Below are positions 1 through 9,313 of a stretch of 64,000 nucleotides of DNA, piece by piece (within the stretch, counting starts at the first letter, position 1; the number at the start of each line of letters is the position of its first letter). The stretch lies in NCBI RefSeq assembly GCF_030551255.1, contig NZ_CP130630.1, positions 930,001 through 994,000 of the forward strand, written 5' to 3'. The notes beneath the pieces are model-generated. The model ran no database searches. It was not told where the DNA came from and worked only from the letters and a program-made list of their open reading frames with translations. Source of the stretch: Streptomyces sp. NL15-2K (lineage in GTDB: Bacteria; Actinomycetota; Actinomycetes; Streptomycetales; Streptomycetaceae). A program made the position numbers and the translations under genes.

Positions 1-1253
1 AACCAGGCGCGGTACGTCGTCGGGGTGAGCGTGCCGTCGTAGAAGAGGCGGCCGCGGGTCATGTCGAGCTGGGTGTTCCAGCCGCGTGCCAGATTCACGT
101 ACGGGGCCAGCACGGCGGACTCGCGGTGGTCGTGGGCCGGGACGACCTCCACCCGGGTGCGGTCGGCGCCGAGCCGGTCCAGGGCCCGTACGACACCCTG
201 GCTGTCGGCGGCCCAGGCCGGGACCTGCCCCGTCCCCCGCAGGAACGAGGTGGGCGTGCCCGATCCCAGCCAGAGCAGGGAGCCGGCGAGCGCCACGGCC
301 AGCGCACCGCGCCCGTACCGGGGCCGCCGGTCCGCCGAGAGCACGGCGGCGAGCAGCACGGCGGGCGCGAACAGCAGGGCGAACCGCTCCACGTTGGCGC
401 CGATCGGCGAGGGGATCAGGTACGTCAGGAGGACACCCACCGCGTATACGGCACCGCCCAGCCGCACCACCCGCCAGCGGCGCGGCGAGAAGACCGCCAC
501 GGCCACGCCCAGCAGCGCGGGCCACGGGATCCGACCCGCCGCCATCGGCTCCTCCCCATGGAAGGGGAACATCAGCGTGGTCGTCCCCACCACCAGGAAC
601 GGCGGGACCGTCAGCGCGGCGGCCCGCTTCCAGTCGCGGAGCAGGCCGTAGGCCGCGCCCGCCACGACGAGGAAGAGCCCGGCCACCGGGCTGCCCGCCG
701 TCGCGAGCATCGCGTACCCGGCGGCCAGCCACACGCGCCGCTCACCCACCAGCAGCACACAAGCGGCGAGAGCGAAGGCGACGCCGAGCGCGAAGGTCAC
801 GCGTCCCGCCGCGATGTTGACCCAGAGGCCGAACGCGGCCATCAGGGCCGGAGGCAGCGGGCGCCGGATCCCGGACCGTTCGAAGAGGACCGCGGCCAGC
901 CACCCGGCGGCCAGTCCGGAGGCGACGCCGATCGTGCGCACGCCGAAGAAGCCCATCAGGTACGGGGAGATCACGCTGTAGTTCGCGGTGTGGATCCCGC
1001 CGAACCAGAACAGGCCGTAGGCGGAATCGCCGTGCTCGGCGGCGAACCGTGCCCAGGTCTCCTGGGCCGCGAGATCTCCGCCGCCGTTGGCGCGGAAGAG
1101 CGCCCACACCAGATACAGCGGCAGCATGGTCACGGTGGCGAGCAGCGGCACACGTCGACGACGCAGAAACGATGCGACCCGGCGGTACGGCGGCTTCCGA
1201 GGCGGGGCGGCGATGTCCGCCGGGGCAGGGGCCGACGCGGCACGAACTGTCAT
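1..1253 (-). CDS. polytopic membrane protein, C-terminus beyond window
   Basis: The reading frame starts at an ATG at 1253 (MTVRAASAPAP...) and stays open to the first base of the window, so at least 417 residues are present and the C-terminus is missing. After a proline- and arginine-rich leader of about 35 residues come many hydrophobic segments separated by short loops, typical of an integral membrane protein with roughly eight to ten helices. A soluble-looking stretch near the left edge contains NLARGWNTQLDMTRG followed by LFYDGTLTPTTYRAW, a combination I associate with conserved Streptomyces integral membrane proteins of unknown role, possibly glycosyltransferase-like. No catalytic motif is visible. 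It is transcribed away from the DUF4333 gene on the same strand. Function is not assigned; that it is a real gene is fairly certain. Confidence 0.75.
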   Translation of the reverse strand, partial: MTVRAASAPAPADIAAPPRKPPYRRVASFLRRRRVPLLATVTMLPLYLVWALFRANGGGDLAAQETWARFAAEHGDSAYGLFWFGGIHTANYSVISPYLMGFFGVRTIGVASGLAAGWLAAVLFERSGIRRPLPPALMAAFGLWVNIAAGRVTFALGVAFALAACVLLVGERRVWLAAGYAMLATAGSPVAGLFLVVAGAAYGLLRDWKRAAALTVPPFLVVGTTTLMFPFHGEEPMAAGRIPWPALLGVAVAVFSPRRWRVVRLGGAVYAVGVLLTYLIPSPIGANVERFALLFAPAVLLAAVLSADRRPRYGRGALAVALAGSLLWLGSGTPTSFLRGTGQVPAWAADSQGVVRALDRLGADRTRVEVVPAHDHRESAVLAPYVNLARGWNTQLDMTRGRLFYDGTLTPTTYRAW

Positions 1254-1521
1254 CAGGCGGCGTCTCCGTTCGGACGAGGTCGCAGCCTGGTCGGCCGCCG
1301 GGAACGGGGCGCGAACGACCGGGACACCACGGCGCCGATGCCGTGCGCAGGAATCACCTGGTCAGAGGCTTTCTCCGGCTGCGATCTCATTCTTGGCGGC
1401 GGCCGGAGCTCGCGTCATCGGCCGATCGGCCAGAGGCATCCGCGGTCGGGCGGCCGGGCATCGGCCTTATGACCGAGGTGCCGTCAACGGCCGCTGTGGG
1501 CCTCGCCTGCCTGTCGGGGCA

Positions 1522-1887
1522 CTAGCGTTCGAACACCCAGGTGATGGAGTCGCTCGTCGCGCTGACGGTCCGCACGGGGACGTCGATCAGCGAGCCGTCG
1601 GCACTCGTGCCGTGGCAGGTGAGGGTGGCTCCGGCGACGGCCTTCAGCGCGGCCGGGCAGGACAGGTCGCCGATCGATGTCCCGACCCAGGGTAGCGGGT
1701 GGTACATGCCCAGCGTCCGCCCCGCGACGATGTTGGGTTTCAGGGCCTGCTGACCGTCGATTGTCACAGCGCTGAACTTGTCCAACGAGGTGGTCGACTC
1801 CGTACCGCTGAGCTCGTGGGTGACCAGGACGAGGGGTACGACGACGACCGCCACGCCCACGACGGCACCGAGGACCTTGCTCCGCAC
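1522..1887 (-). CDS. DUF4333 domain membrane-anchored protein
   Basis: The GTG start at 1887 is chosen because an AGGAG lies about seven bases upstream and because translation then begins with a short basic N-terminus (VRSKVLGAVV) and one hydrophobic segment. The 121-residue product has that single N-terminal anchor or signal segment and then a small extracytoplasmic domain. The pattern GDLSCPAALKAVAGATLTC with the later FER-type ending matches the DUF4333 family, in which two cysteines bracket a glycine-rich turn and probably form a disulfide. Proteins of this type are common cell-envelope proteins of actinomycetes with no established function. It stands alone; the divergent DeoR gene begins 429 bases away. 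Confidence 0.75.
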   Translation of the reverse strand: MRSKVLGAVVGVAVVVVPLVLVTHELSGTESTTSLDKFSAVTIDGQQALKPNIVAGRTLGMYHPLPWVGTSIGDLSCPAALKAVAGATLTCHGTSADGSLIDVPVRTVSATSDSITWVFER

Positions 1888-2033
1888 CGAAACTCCTGAC
1901 CGCAGCCCCGTAACCGGCGGCAGCGTAGTGAAAGAAGCGGTCGCCGGCCATGCCGTAGGACACAGCTTGGGGTCGCGTCGCCCCACCTTCCCACGACTCC
2001 CGCAGGTGGCCGGTTTTCTGCGCTTGATCCCGG

Positions 2034-2055
2034 CCGGATGTCTTGATCCATCCGG
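2034..2055. repeat. 7-bp inverted repeat in the DUF4333-deoR intergenic region
   Basis: CCGGATG at 2034-2040 and CATCCGG at 2049-2055 are perfect inverted copies around an 8-base spacer. It lies in the 429-base divergent region 1888-2316 and is followed by five A residues on the plus strand. It could be an operator or a transcript hairpin; nothing else recognisable was seen in this gap. Confidence 0.4.
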
Positions 2056-2316
2056 AAAAACGGGCAGCGAACGGGCACACCTCGGTCGGCGAATGGGCAG
2101 CAGCCTCCCCCGCCGCAGGACCCTCCACCGCGTCACCCAGGGGCTCCGCACTCCGGAAACCGGGCATATTCGGTCACGAGCTGCTCTACGACGAACCTGG
2201 CCAGTACGGGCAATCGCCTTGTAGAAATTGGGCCAACGGGGCTCGAACGGGCCGGTGCTCCGGGAGCCAGCCGGCGCGGGCACAACGCGCGGAGCCGTGA
2301 AACGGAAGGTGTCGCC

Positions 2317-3078
2317 GTGGACGCCGAGGAACGAAGACGCGGAATCCTGGAAACGGCACGCCGTTCCGGATCCGTGGATGTCGGAAAGCTCGCTGCCGGC
2401 CTCGGGGTCTCGAAGGAGACCGTGAGGCGTGATCTGAACCTGTTGGAGGGACACGGGCTGGTCCGGCGGACCCATGGCGGTGCGCATCCCGTGGAGAGCG
2501 CGGGCTTCGAGACCACGCTCGCCTTCCGTACCACCATGCACGTCCCCGAGAAGGCCCGGATCGCGGCCGCCGCGGCCGCACTGCTCGGGGACGCCGGGAC
2601 CGTCTACATCGACGAGGGCTACACCCCGCAGCTCATCGCCGCCGCCCTGCCCCGCGACCGGCCACTGACCGTGGTCACCTCCTCGCTGGCCACCGCAGGT
2701 GACCTGGCTTCGACCGAGAACATCAGCGTGCTGCTGCTCGGCGGCCGGGTACGTGGCGGCACGCTGGCCACAGTCGACCACTGGGCGACCCGCATGCTGT
2801 CCGGCTTCGTCATCGACCTGGCGTACATCGGCGCGAACGGCATCTCCCGCGAGTACGGATGCACCACGCCCGATCCCGCGGTCAGCGAGGTGAAGGCCGA
2901 GGTCATGCGGGTCGCCAAACGCCGGGTGTTCTCCGGCGTCCACATGAAATTCGGTGCCGTGAGCTTCTGTCGATTCGCGAACGTGACGGACTTTGAGGCC
3001 ATCGTCACCGACACGGGGCTGCACACCTCCGAGGCCCACCGCTACGCACTGCTGGGTCCCCAGGTCATCCAGGCCTGA
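2317..3078 (+). CDS. DeoR-family transcriptional regulator
   Basis: A 253-residue protein starting at a GTG preceded by GGAAGG at a suitable distance. The N-terminus is a classic DeoR helix-turn-helix, with DVGKLAAGLGVSKETVRRDL at about residues 19-38 followed by the family signature RRTHGGA. The remainder is the DeoR C-terminal effector domain, which in the family senses phosphorylated sugars (DEGYT, LLLGGRVRGGT, YIGANGI). It sits 81 bases upstream of, and in the same direction as, the ABC-type sugar/polyol importer, so it is very likely its regulator. Which sugar phosphate it senses is not visible in the sequence. Confidence 0.9.
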   Translation: MDAEERRRGILETARRSGSVDVGKLAAGLGVSKETVRRDLNLLEGHGLVRRTHGGAHPVESAGFETTLAFRTTMHVPEKARIAAAAAALLGDAGTVYIDEGYTPQLIAAALPRDRPLTVVTSSLATAGDLASTENISVLLLGGRVRGGTLATVDHWATRMLSGFVIDLAYIGANGISREYGCTTPDPAVSEVKAEVMRVAKRRVFSGVHMKFGAVSFCRFANVTDFEAIVTDTGLHTSEAHRYALLGPQVIQA

Positions 3079-3159
3079 GCCGCAGTTCCTCTCCCCGTCC
3101 CACCCCGTAAGGCCGGGGTCCTGGTTCCCCATGCCCTCGAACACTCCCTGGAGTCAGTC

Positions 3160-4512
3160 ATGCGCACACGAAGAATGATCCACGTCCTCGGCACGGCCAC
3201 GGCCGCAGGCTCGCTGCTGGTCTCCTGCAGCGGGGCGGGCGGCTCCTCGAGCTCCTGTGGCGGCAAGAGCATCAATGTGCTGATGGTCGGCAACCCGCAG
3301 ATGGAGGACATCGCGCAGCTGACGAAGAGCACGTTCACGAAGGACACCGGCATCAAGGTCAACTTCACGATCCTTCCCGAGAACGAGCTGCGCGACAAGG
3401 TCACCCAGGACATCGCAACGCAGGCCGGCCAGTACGACGTCGCCACCGTCGGGGCCTACGAGGTGCCTGTCTGGCACGAGAACGGCTGGCTGCACGAGCT
3501 GGACTCCTACGCCGACAAGGACACCGCATTCGACAAGGGCGACCTGCTGAAGCCGATGGTGCAGTCGCTGTCCGGCTCGGACGGCAAGATGTACGCGCTG
3601 CCCTTCTACGGGGAGTCCTCCTTCCTGATGTACAACAAGGAGGTCATGGCGGAGAAGGGCATCACGGTGCCCGAACGGCCGACCTGGCAGCAGGTCGCCG
3701 ACATCGCCGCCAAGGCCGACGGCGCCCGTCCCGGGATGAAGGGCATCTGTCTGCGCGGTCTGCCAGGTTGGGGTGAGCTGGGCGCGCCGCTGACTACCAT
3801 GGTCAACACCTTCGGCGGCACCTGGTTCACCAAGGACTGGAAGGCGCAGGTCAACAGCCCCGAGTTCAAGAAGGCGACGAACTTCTACGTCGATCTGGTC
3901 AGGAAGCACGGTGAGGCGGGGGCCCCGCAGGCCGGGTTCACCGAGTGCCTGAACGCCATGAGCCAGGGCAAGGTCGCGATGTGGTACGACGCGACCAGCG
4001 CGGCCGGGTCGCTGGAGGACCCCAAGGTCAGCAAGGTCGCCGGCAAGGCCGGGTACGCCTACGCACCGGTGGTGGAGACCAAGAACAGCGGCTGGCTGTG
4101 GACATGGGCGTGGGCCATGCCCAAGACCACGAAGAAGGCCGACGCCGCCTCGCAGTTCATGCTGTGGGCCTCCAGCAAGAAGTACGAGCAGCTCGTCGGC
4201 GAGAAGCTCGGCTGGCCCCGCGTCCCGGCCGGAAAGCGGTCCAGCACCTACGAGATCCCCGAGTACGAGAAGGCCTCCCAGGCCTTTGGTGACATCACCC
4301 TGAACTCCATCCAGGAGGCCGACCCGACCAACCCGGGTGTGCAGCCCCGCCCCACGGTCGGCGTCCAGTTCGTGGCCGTCCCCGAGTTCCAGGATCTGGG
4401 GACGAAGGTGACCCAGGAGATCTCCGCGGCCATCGCCGGCCAGACCAGCGTGGACAAGGCACTGAACGACGGCCAGAAGCTCGCCGAGGAAGTCGCCGAG
4501 AAGCACCAGTGA
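3160..4512 (+). CDS. ABC transporter polyol/sugar-binding lipoprotein
   Basis: A 450-residue extracellular solute-binding protein (family 1, SmoE/MtlE-like). The N-terminus has a basic region, a hydrophobic stretch and the lipobox LVSC, so Cys23 should be lipid-modified and the protein tethered to the outer face of the membrane. The mature part has the usual binding-protein landmarks (YDVATVGAYEVP, YALPFYGESSFLMYN, GKVAMWYDATSAAGS). It is the first gene of the importer operon and is followed directly by two permeases and a zinc dehydrogenase, which points to sorbitol, mannitol or a related polyol. The substrate is inferred from context and resemblance only. Confidence 0.9.
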   Translation: MRTRRMIHVLGTATAAGSLLVSCSGAGGSSSSCGGKSINVLMVGNPQMEDIAQLTKSTFTKDTGIKVNFTILPENELRDKVTQDIATQAGQYDVATVGAYEVPVWHENGWLHELDSYADKDTAFDKGDLLKPMVQSLSGSDGKMYALPFYGESSFLMYNKEVMAEKGITVPERPTWQQVADIAAKADGARPGMKGICLRGLPGWGELGAPLTTMVNTFGGTWFTKDWKAQVNSPEFKKATNFYVDLVRKHGEAGAPQAGFTECLNAMSQGKVAMWYDATSAAGSLEDPKVSKVAGKAGYAYAPVVETKNSGWLWTWAWAMPKTTKKADAASQFMLWASSKKYEQLVGEKLGWPRVPAGKRSSTYEIPEYEKASQAFGDITLNSIQEADPTNPGVQPRPTVGVQFVAVPEFQDLGTKVTQEISAAIAGQTSVDKALNDGQKLAEEVAEKHQ

Positions 4513-4601
4513 CCCGGACGTGCCCGGCCGACCCCACCCGCCGGCCGGGCACCCGCCGCGACCCGACCGCGACCCGGCCGTCACCGGCCAAGGAAAGCCT
4601 C

Positions 4602-5561
4602 ATGACCACGCTCATCAACACATCCAGAACAGCACCACCTCCGGTGCGTCCGCGAACATCCACCGTCATCAGCAAATGGCGGCGGCGCGCTCCGCTGCTG
4701 CCCGCGCTGATCTTCACCATCGTCGTCACGCAGCTGCCCTTCGTGGCCACGCTCGTGATCTCCACCTTCCAGTGGAACATCCTGCAACCGGGCGACCGGC
4801 ACTTCACCGGTCTGGACAATTACGGAACCGTCTTCACCGATGGGCGGCTGCGCGCGGCCGTGCTCAACACCGTCGTCCTCACCGCGTCGGTGGTCATCAT
4901 CAGCGTCGTCCTCGGCCTGGCTCTGGCACTGCTGCTCGACCGCCGGTTCGCCGGCCGGGGACTGGCCCGCACCCTGCTCATCGCCCCGTTCCTCGTCATG
5001 CCGGTCGCCGCCGCGCTGCTGTGGAAGCACGCCATCTACAACCCCGACTACGGCCTGCTCAACGGCACCCTCAACGCCGTCTACCGGTTCTTCGGCGCCG
5101 ACCACGGCCCCACCATCGACTGGGTGTCCAACTTCCCCATGCCGGCTGTCGTGCTGTCGCTGGTGTGGCAGTGGACCCCGTTCATGATGCTGATCCTGCT
5201 GGCGGGTCTGCAGGCGCAGCCCGGTGACGTGCTGGAGGCGGCCCGGGTGGACGGGGCGTCGGCCATGGCCACCTTCCGCCACATCACCCTGCCGCACCTG
5301 CGGCAGTACATCGAACTGGGCGTCCTGCTCGGCACGATCTACGTCGTGCAGACCTTCGACGCGGTCTACACCATCACCCAGGGCGGCCCCGGCTCCCGGA
5401 CCACCAACCTGCCCTACGAGATCTACCTGACCATGTTCCGCAAGTACGAGTACGGCGAGGCGGCCGCCGCCGGTGTCGTGGTCGTACTCGGCTCCATCGT
5501 CATCGCCACCTTCGCCCTGCGCACCATCGCGTCGCTGTTCCGCGAGGAGGTATCGCGATGA
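4602..5561 (+). CDS. ABC sugar/polyol permease, SmoF-like
   Basis: A 319-residue inner-membrane permease with about six hydrophobic segments. It carries the cytoplasmic EAA-loop motif (EAARVDGASAMATFRHITLPHL) that contacts the ATPase. The ATG at 4602 is preferred because AAGGAAAG precedes it and the protein then begins MTTLINTSRT. The frame is also open from a GTG at 4509 that overlaps the stop of the binding-protein gene, but this would add an arginine/proline-rich tail unlike the family. It pairs with the next gene as the heterodimeric membrane pore. Confidence 0.88.
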   Translation: MTTLINTSRTAPPPVRPRTSTVISKWRRRAPLLPALIFTIVVTQLPFVATLVISTFQWNILQPGDRHFTGLDNYGTVFTDGRLRAAVLNTVVLTASVVIISVVLGLALALLLDRRFAGRGLARTLLIAPFLVMPVAAALLWKHAIYNPDYGLLNGTLNAVYRFFGADHGPTIDWVSNFPMPAVVLSLVWQWTPFMMLILLAGLQAQPGDVLEAARVDGASAMATFRHITLPHLRQYIELGVLLGTIYVVQTFDAVYTITQGGPGSRTTNLPYEIYLTMFRKYEYGEAAAAGVVVVLGSIVIATFALRTIASLFREEVSR

Positions 5562-6370
5562 CCGTACGGCTCACTCCCCTGTGGACCTTCGTCGCCTGGC
5601 TCGCCACGCTGGCCTTCTTCGCACCTGTGGCGTGGATGGTGCTCACCTCCTTCCACCAGGAGGCCGACGCGGCGACCAACCCGCCCAGCCTGCTGGCCCC
5701 CCTCACCCTCGACCAGTACAAGCTGCTGTTCAGCCGGGACATCACGCCGTTCCTCCTCAACTCGGCCATGGCCAGCGTCCTTTCGACGCTGCTCGTCCTC
5801 GCCCTGGCGGTGCCGACGGCCTACGCGCTGTCCATCAAGCCGGTCGAGAAGTGGACCGACGTGATGTTCTTCTTCCTGTCCACCAAGTTCCTCCCGGCCA
5901 TCGCGGCCCTGCTGCCGGTGTACCTGATCGTCAAGGACATCGGGATGCTCGACAACGTGTGGACACTGATCGTGCTCTACACCGCCATGAACCTCCCGAT
6001 CGCGGTGTGGATGATGCGCTCGTTCCTCGCCGAGGTCCCCAGGGAGATCCTGGAGGCGGCCGAGATGGACGGGGCCAACCTGCTCACCGTGCTGTGGCGG
6101 GTCGTCGCGCCGATCGCCATGCCCGGACTCGCCGCCACCTCGCTGATCTGCTTCATCTTCAGCTGGAACGAGTTCATGTTCGCCGTCAACCTCACCGCGA
6201 CGCAGGCATCCACCGCGCCGGTGTTCCTGGTCGGCTTCATCACCAGCGAGGGCCTCTTCCTCGCCCGGCTCTGCGCGGCGGCCACGCTGGTGTCGCTGCC
6301 GGTCCTCATCGCCGGTTTCGCCGCCCAGGACAAACTGGTCCGCGGCCTCTCCCTAGGAGCAGTCAAGTGA
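5558..6370 (+). CDS. ABC sugar/polyol permease, SmoG-like
   Basis: A 270-residue second permease whose ATG overlaps the stop codon of the first permease (ATGA), indicating translational coupling. Hydrophobic segments span the protein, and the EAA loop reads LEAAEMDGANLLTVLWRVVAP. The MalG/SmoG-type C-terminal region FIFSWNEFMFAVNL is typical of carbohydrate importers. No ABC ATPase gene follows. In Streptomyces, importers of this class usually borrow the shared ATPase MsiK, which would explain its absence. Confidence 0.9.
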   Translation: MTVRLTPLWTFVAWLATLAFFAPVAWMVLTSFHQEADAATNPPSLLAPLTLDQYKLLFSRDITPFLLNSAMASVLSTLLVLALAVPTAYALSIKPVEKWTDVMFFFLSTKFLPAIAALLPVYLIVKDIGMLDNVWTLIVLYTAMNLPIAVWMMRSFLAEVPREILEAAEMDGANLLTVLWRVVAPIAMPGLAATSLICFIFSWNEFMFAVNLTATQASTAPVFLVGFITSEGLFLARLCAAATLVSLPVLIAGFAAQDKLVRGLSLGAVK

Positions 6371-7356
6371 AAGCCGCTGTCATCGAAGCCCCCGGCAAGG
6401 TCAGCGTCACCACGGTCCCCGACCCCACCCCCGGGCCGCGCGAGGTCGTGATCGACGTGGCGGCCTGCGGGTTGTGCGGGACCGATCTGCACATCCTGCA
6501 GGGCGAGTTCGCACCGACCCTGCCGGTCGTGCCGGGCCACGAGTTCGCCGGGGAGGTCGTGGGCCTCGGCAGCGAGGTCACCGAACTCACGATCGGCGAC
6601 CGGGTCGCCGTGGACCCCTCGCTGTACTGCAACGAGTGCCGCTACTGCCGGGCGGGACGCAACAACCTCTGCGACCGGTGGCAGGCGATCGGCGTGACCG
6701 TGGCCGGTGGCGCCGCCGAGTACGCCGTGGCGCCCGTCGCCAACTGCGTACGGCTGCCGGACCACGTGGACGTCCAGGACGCGGCGCTGATCGAGCCGCT
6801 GTCCTGCGCCGTACGCGGCTACGACGTGCTCAGCAGCAGGCTCGGCTCCCATGTGCTGATCTACGGCAGCGGGACGATGGGCCTGATGATGCTGGAGCTG
6901 GCCAAGCGCACCGGTGCCACCTCGGTGGATGTCGTCGACGTCAACGCCGAGCGGCTGGCGACGGCTGAGAAGCTGGGCTGTTCCCGTGCGGCGCTGTCGG
7001 CCGACGAGATGGGGCGACCGGGTGGCTGGGATGTGGTGGTCGACGCGACCGGCAACGCCGCGGCCATCCAGGACGGCCTGGAACGGGTCGCCAAAGCCGG
7101 GACATTTCTGCAGTTCGGGGTCTCCGACTACGCGACCACGGCCACCATTTCGCCGTACCGCATCTACAACGAGGAGATCACCATCACCGGTTCCATGGCG
7201 GTGCTGCACAGCTATGAGCGCGCGGCGGAACTGTTCGCCACCGGGGTACTCGATCCCCAGGTCTTCATCAGCCACCGGCTGCCGCTGACGGAGTACCCGC
7301 AGGCACTGGACCGGTTCGCCGCCGGCCAGGGACGCAAGATCGTCGTGCTTCCCTGA
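6367..7356 (+). CDS. zinc-dependent alcohol/polyol dehydrogenase (MDR family)
   Basis: A 329-residue medium-chain dehydrogenase whose GTG start overlaps the permease stop (GTGA). The catalytic zinc region is recognisable (CGLCGTDLHILQGE, GHEFAGEVV), as is the structural-zinc cysteine cluster CNECRYCRAGRNNLC. The nucleotide-binding loop (YGSGTMGLMMLELAK) and a following DVVDVN suggest NAD rather than NADP. As the last gene of the polyol importer operon it probably oxidises the incoming polyol to a ketose, in the manner of sorbitol or arabitol dehydrogenases. The exact substrate is not determined by the sequence. Confidence 0.88.
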   Translation: MKAAVIEAPGKVSVTTVPDPTPGPREVVIDVAACGLCGTDLHILQGEFAPTLPVVPGHEFAGEVVGLGSEVTELTIGDRVAVDPSLYCNECRYCRAGRNNLCDRWQAIGVTVAGGAAEYAVAPVANCVRLPDHVDVQDAALIEPLSCAVRGYDVLSSRLGSHVLIYGSGTMGLMMLELAKRTGATSVDVVDVNAERLATAEKLGCSRAALSADEMGRPGGWDVVVDATGNAAAIQDGLERVAKAGTFLQFGVSDYATTATISPYRIYNEEITITGSMAVLHSYERAAELFATGVLDPQVFISHRLPLTEYPQALDRFAAGQGRKIVVLP

Positions 7357-7479
7357 CCTGTGTCTGAGGGCTCACGCCAGCCATAATGAAGTCATGTCCT
7401 CCAGCCCACAGCATCCCGCACCACAAGAGACCGCCCAGGCAATGGATCACTCCCCGAATCTCTCCGGTAGCGTCAAGGT

Positions 7480-9165
7480 ATGAGCCATCCACACCCAGAG
7501 CTGACCACCGCCCCACCCCTGCCCGAGGGAGGGCTGCGGGTCGTCGCCCTGGGCGGCCTGGGTGAGATCGGCCGCAACATGACCGTCTTCGAACACGCGG
7601 GCAAGCTGCTGATCGTCGACTGCGGTGTGCTGTTCCCGGAGGAGACCCAGCCCGGCGTGGACGTGATCCTGCCGGACTTCACCTCGATCCGGGAGCGCTT
7701 GAACGACGTCGTGGCCGTCGTGCTCACCCATGGGCACGAGGACCACATCGGGGGCGTGCCGTATCTGCTGCGCGAGCGGTCCGACATTCCGGTCGTCGGA
7801 TCGAAGCTGACGCTCGCGTTCCTGGAGGCCAAGCTCAAGGAGCACGGCATCCGGCCGCGCACGGTGCGGGTACGCGAGGGCGACCGGCGCGGGTTCGGAC
7901 CCTTCGACTGCGAGTTCGTGGCGGTCAACCACTCGATCCCGGACGGTCTCGCGGTCGCGATCCGCACCGGCGCCGGGATGGTGCTGCACACCGGCGACTT
8001 CAAGATGGACCAGTTTCCGCTGGATGACCGCATCACCGACCTGCGTGCCTTCGCCCGCCTCGGCGAGGAGGGCGTCGACCTCTTCCTCACCGACTCCACC
8101 AACGCCGAGGTGCCCGGCTTCACCACGTCCGAGCGCGAGCTGAACCCGGCGATCGAGCAGGTGATGCGGACCGCCCCGCGCCGGGTGATCGTCTCCAGTT
8201 TCGCCAGCCATGTGCACCGCATCCAGCAGGTCCTGGACGCCGCGCACCAGCACGGCCGCAAGGTCGCCTTCGTGGGCCGCTCCATGGTCCGGAACATGGG
8301 GATCGCCCGCGACCTCGGTTACCTGAAGGTGCCCTCGGGCCTGGTGGTGAGTACCAAGGAAATGGAGAAGCTGGCGGACCACAAGATCACGCTGGTGTGC
8401 ACCGGGTCCCAGGGCGAGCCGATGGCGGCTCTGTCCCGGATGGCCAACCGCGACCACGTGATCCGCATCGGCAAGGGCGACACCGTCCTGCTCGCCAGCT
8501 CCCTCATTCCCGGCAACGAGAACGCCATCTACCGGGTGATCAACGGCCTGACCCGCTGGGGCGCCAACGTCGTCCACAAGGGCAACGCCAAGGTGCACGT
8601 GTCCGGACACGCCAGCGCCGGGGAACTCGTCTACTGCTACAACATCGTCAAACCCCGCAATGTCATGCCCGTCCACGGCGAATGGCGCCACCTGCGGGCC
8701 AACGGCGACCTCGCCATCCGTACCGGCGTCGACCCCGAGCGGGTCGTCATCGCCGAGGACGGCGTCGTCGTCGACCTCGTCGACGGCCGCGCGTCCATCA
8801 CCGGCAAGGTGCCCGCGGGCAACGTCTACGTGGACGGCATGGAAGTCGGCGGCGCCACCGAAGCCTCCCTCAAGGACCGCCTCACCCTCGCCTCCGAAGG
8901 CGTGGTCACCGTCGTGGCGATCGTCGACGCCGACACCGGCTCCCTCGCCGAAGCTCCCGACTTCCTGGCCCGCGGATTCGTCCACGACGACACCACCTTC
9001 GAGCCCGTCATCCCTGTCATCGAGAAAACTCTGGCGACCGCGGCCCAGGAAGGCGTGGGAGACGCGCACCAGCTCGAACAGCTCATCGCCCGCGCCGTGG
9101 CGAACTGGGCGTTCCGGACCCACCGCCGCAAGCCCCTCATCATCCCCGTCATCATCGACGCCTGA
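7480..9165 (+). CDS. rnj: ribonuclease J (RNase J-type metallo-beta-lactamase nuclease)
   Basis: A 561-residue protein with the complete metallo-beta-lactamase/beta-CASP architecture of RNase J. GGLGEIGRNM leads into the metal-binding motif THGHEDH at about residues 86-92. Later motifs include NHSIPD, HTGDFKMD, the beta-CASP segments (SFASHVHRIQQVLDAA, GRSMVRNMGIARDLGYL) and the ribonucleotide-specific HVSGHAS. A C-terminal domain of about 100 residues follows. From memory of the S. coelicolor enzyme encoded beside dapA, this copy is similar throughout but clearly divergent, and here dapA is absent, so it is probably a second paralogue. It likely acts in 5-prime exonucleolytic and endonucleolytic RNA decay. 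Upstream there is only a weak ribosome-binding site (AAGG). A strong hairpin terminator follows. Confidence 0.93.
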   Translation: MSHPHPELTTAPPLPEGGLRVVALGGLGEIGRNMTVFEHAGKLLIVDCGVLFPEETQPGVDVILPDFTSIRERLNDVVAVVLTHGHEDHIGGVPYLLRERSDIPVVGSKLTLAFLEAKLKEHGIRPRTVRVREGDRRGFGPFDCEFVAVNHSIPDGLAVAIRTGAGMVLHTGDFKMDQFPLDDRITDLRAFARLGEEGVDLFLTDSTNAEVPGFTTSERELNPAIEQVMRTAPRRVIVSSFASHVHRIQQVLDAAHQHGRKVAFVGRSMVRNMGIARDLGYLKVPSGLVVSTKEMEKLADHKITLVCTGSQGEPMAALSRMANRDHVIRIGKGDTVLLASSLIPGNENAIYRVINGLTRWGANVVHKGNAKVHVSGHASAGELVYCYNIVKPRNVMPVHGEWRHLRANGDLAIRTGVDPERVVIAEDGVVVDLVDGRASITGKVPAGNVYVDGMEVGGATEASLKDRLTLASEGVVTVVAIVDADTGSLAEAPDFLARGFVHDDTTFEPVIPVIEKTLATAAQEGVGDAHQLEQLIARAVANWAFRTHRRKPLIIPVIIDA

Positions 9166-9193
9166 CCGGGCCCCTTCCCGAAGCAAAAAGAGA

Positions 9194-9236
9194 CCCGGCC
9201 GCGGGCTCCCGTGGCGACGGGGAGTCCGCGGCCGGG
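9194..9236. terminator. strong hairpin terminator between rnj and the subtilase gene
   Basis: CCCGGCCGCGG at 9194-9204 pairs perfectly with 9226-9236. The stem continues inward through a G-T wobble to CTCCC/GGGAG (9206-9210 with 9220-9224), giving about 17 paired positions and a 9-base loop. It lies between two convergent genes, so it can serve both. Confidence 0.8.
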
Positions 9237-9313
9237 CGTTCACCGCACCTGCCCCGTCCCCACGGGCGATGCGGACCGGGCACGCGCGCCGCACCCTGCG
9301 CGTGCCCGGGGGG

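Noticed and set aside
126..1472. A 448-residue plus-strand open frame at the left edge
   Set aside because: The opposite strand encodes a convincing multi-helix membrane protein; this frame is an arginine/glycine-rich shadow.
4509..4601. GTG start for the first permease overlapping the binding-protein stop
   Set aside because: The added residues are Arg/Pro/Thr-rich, and a good ribosome site precedes the ATG at 4602.
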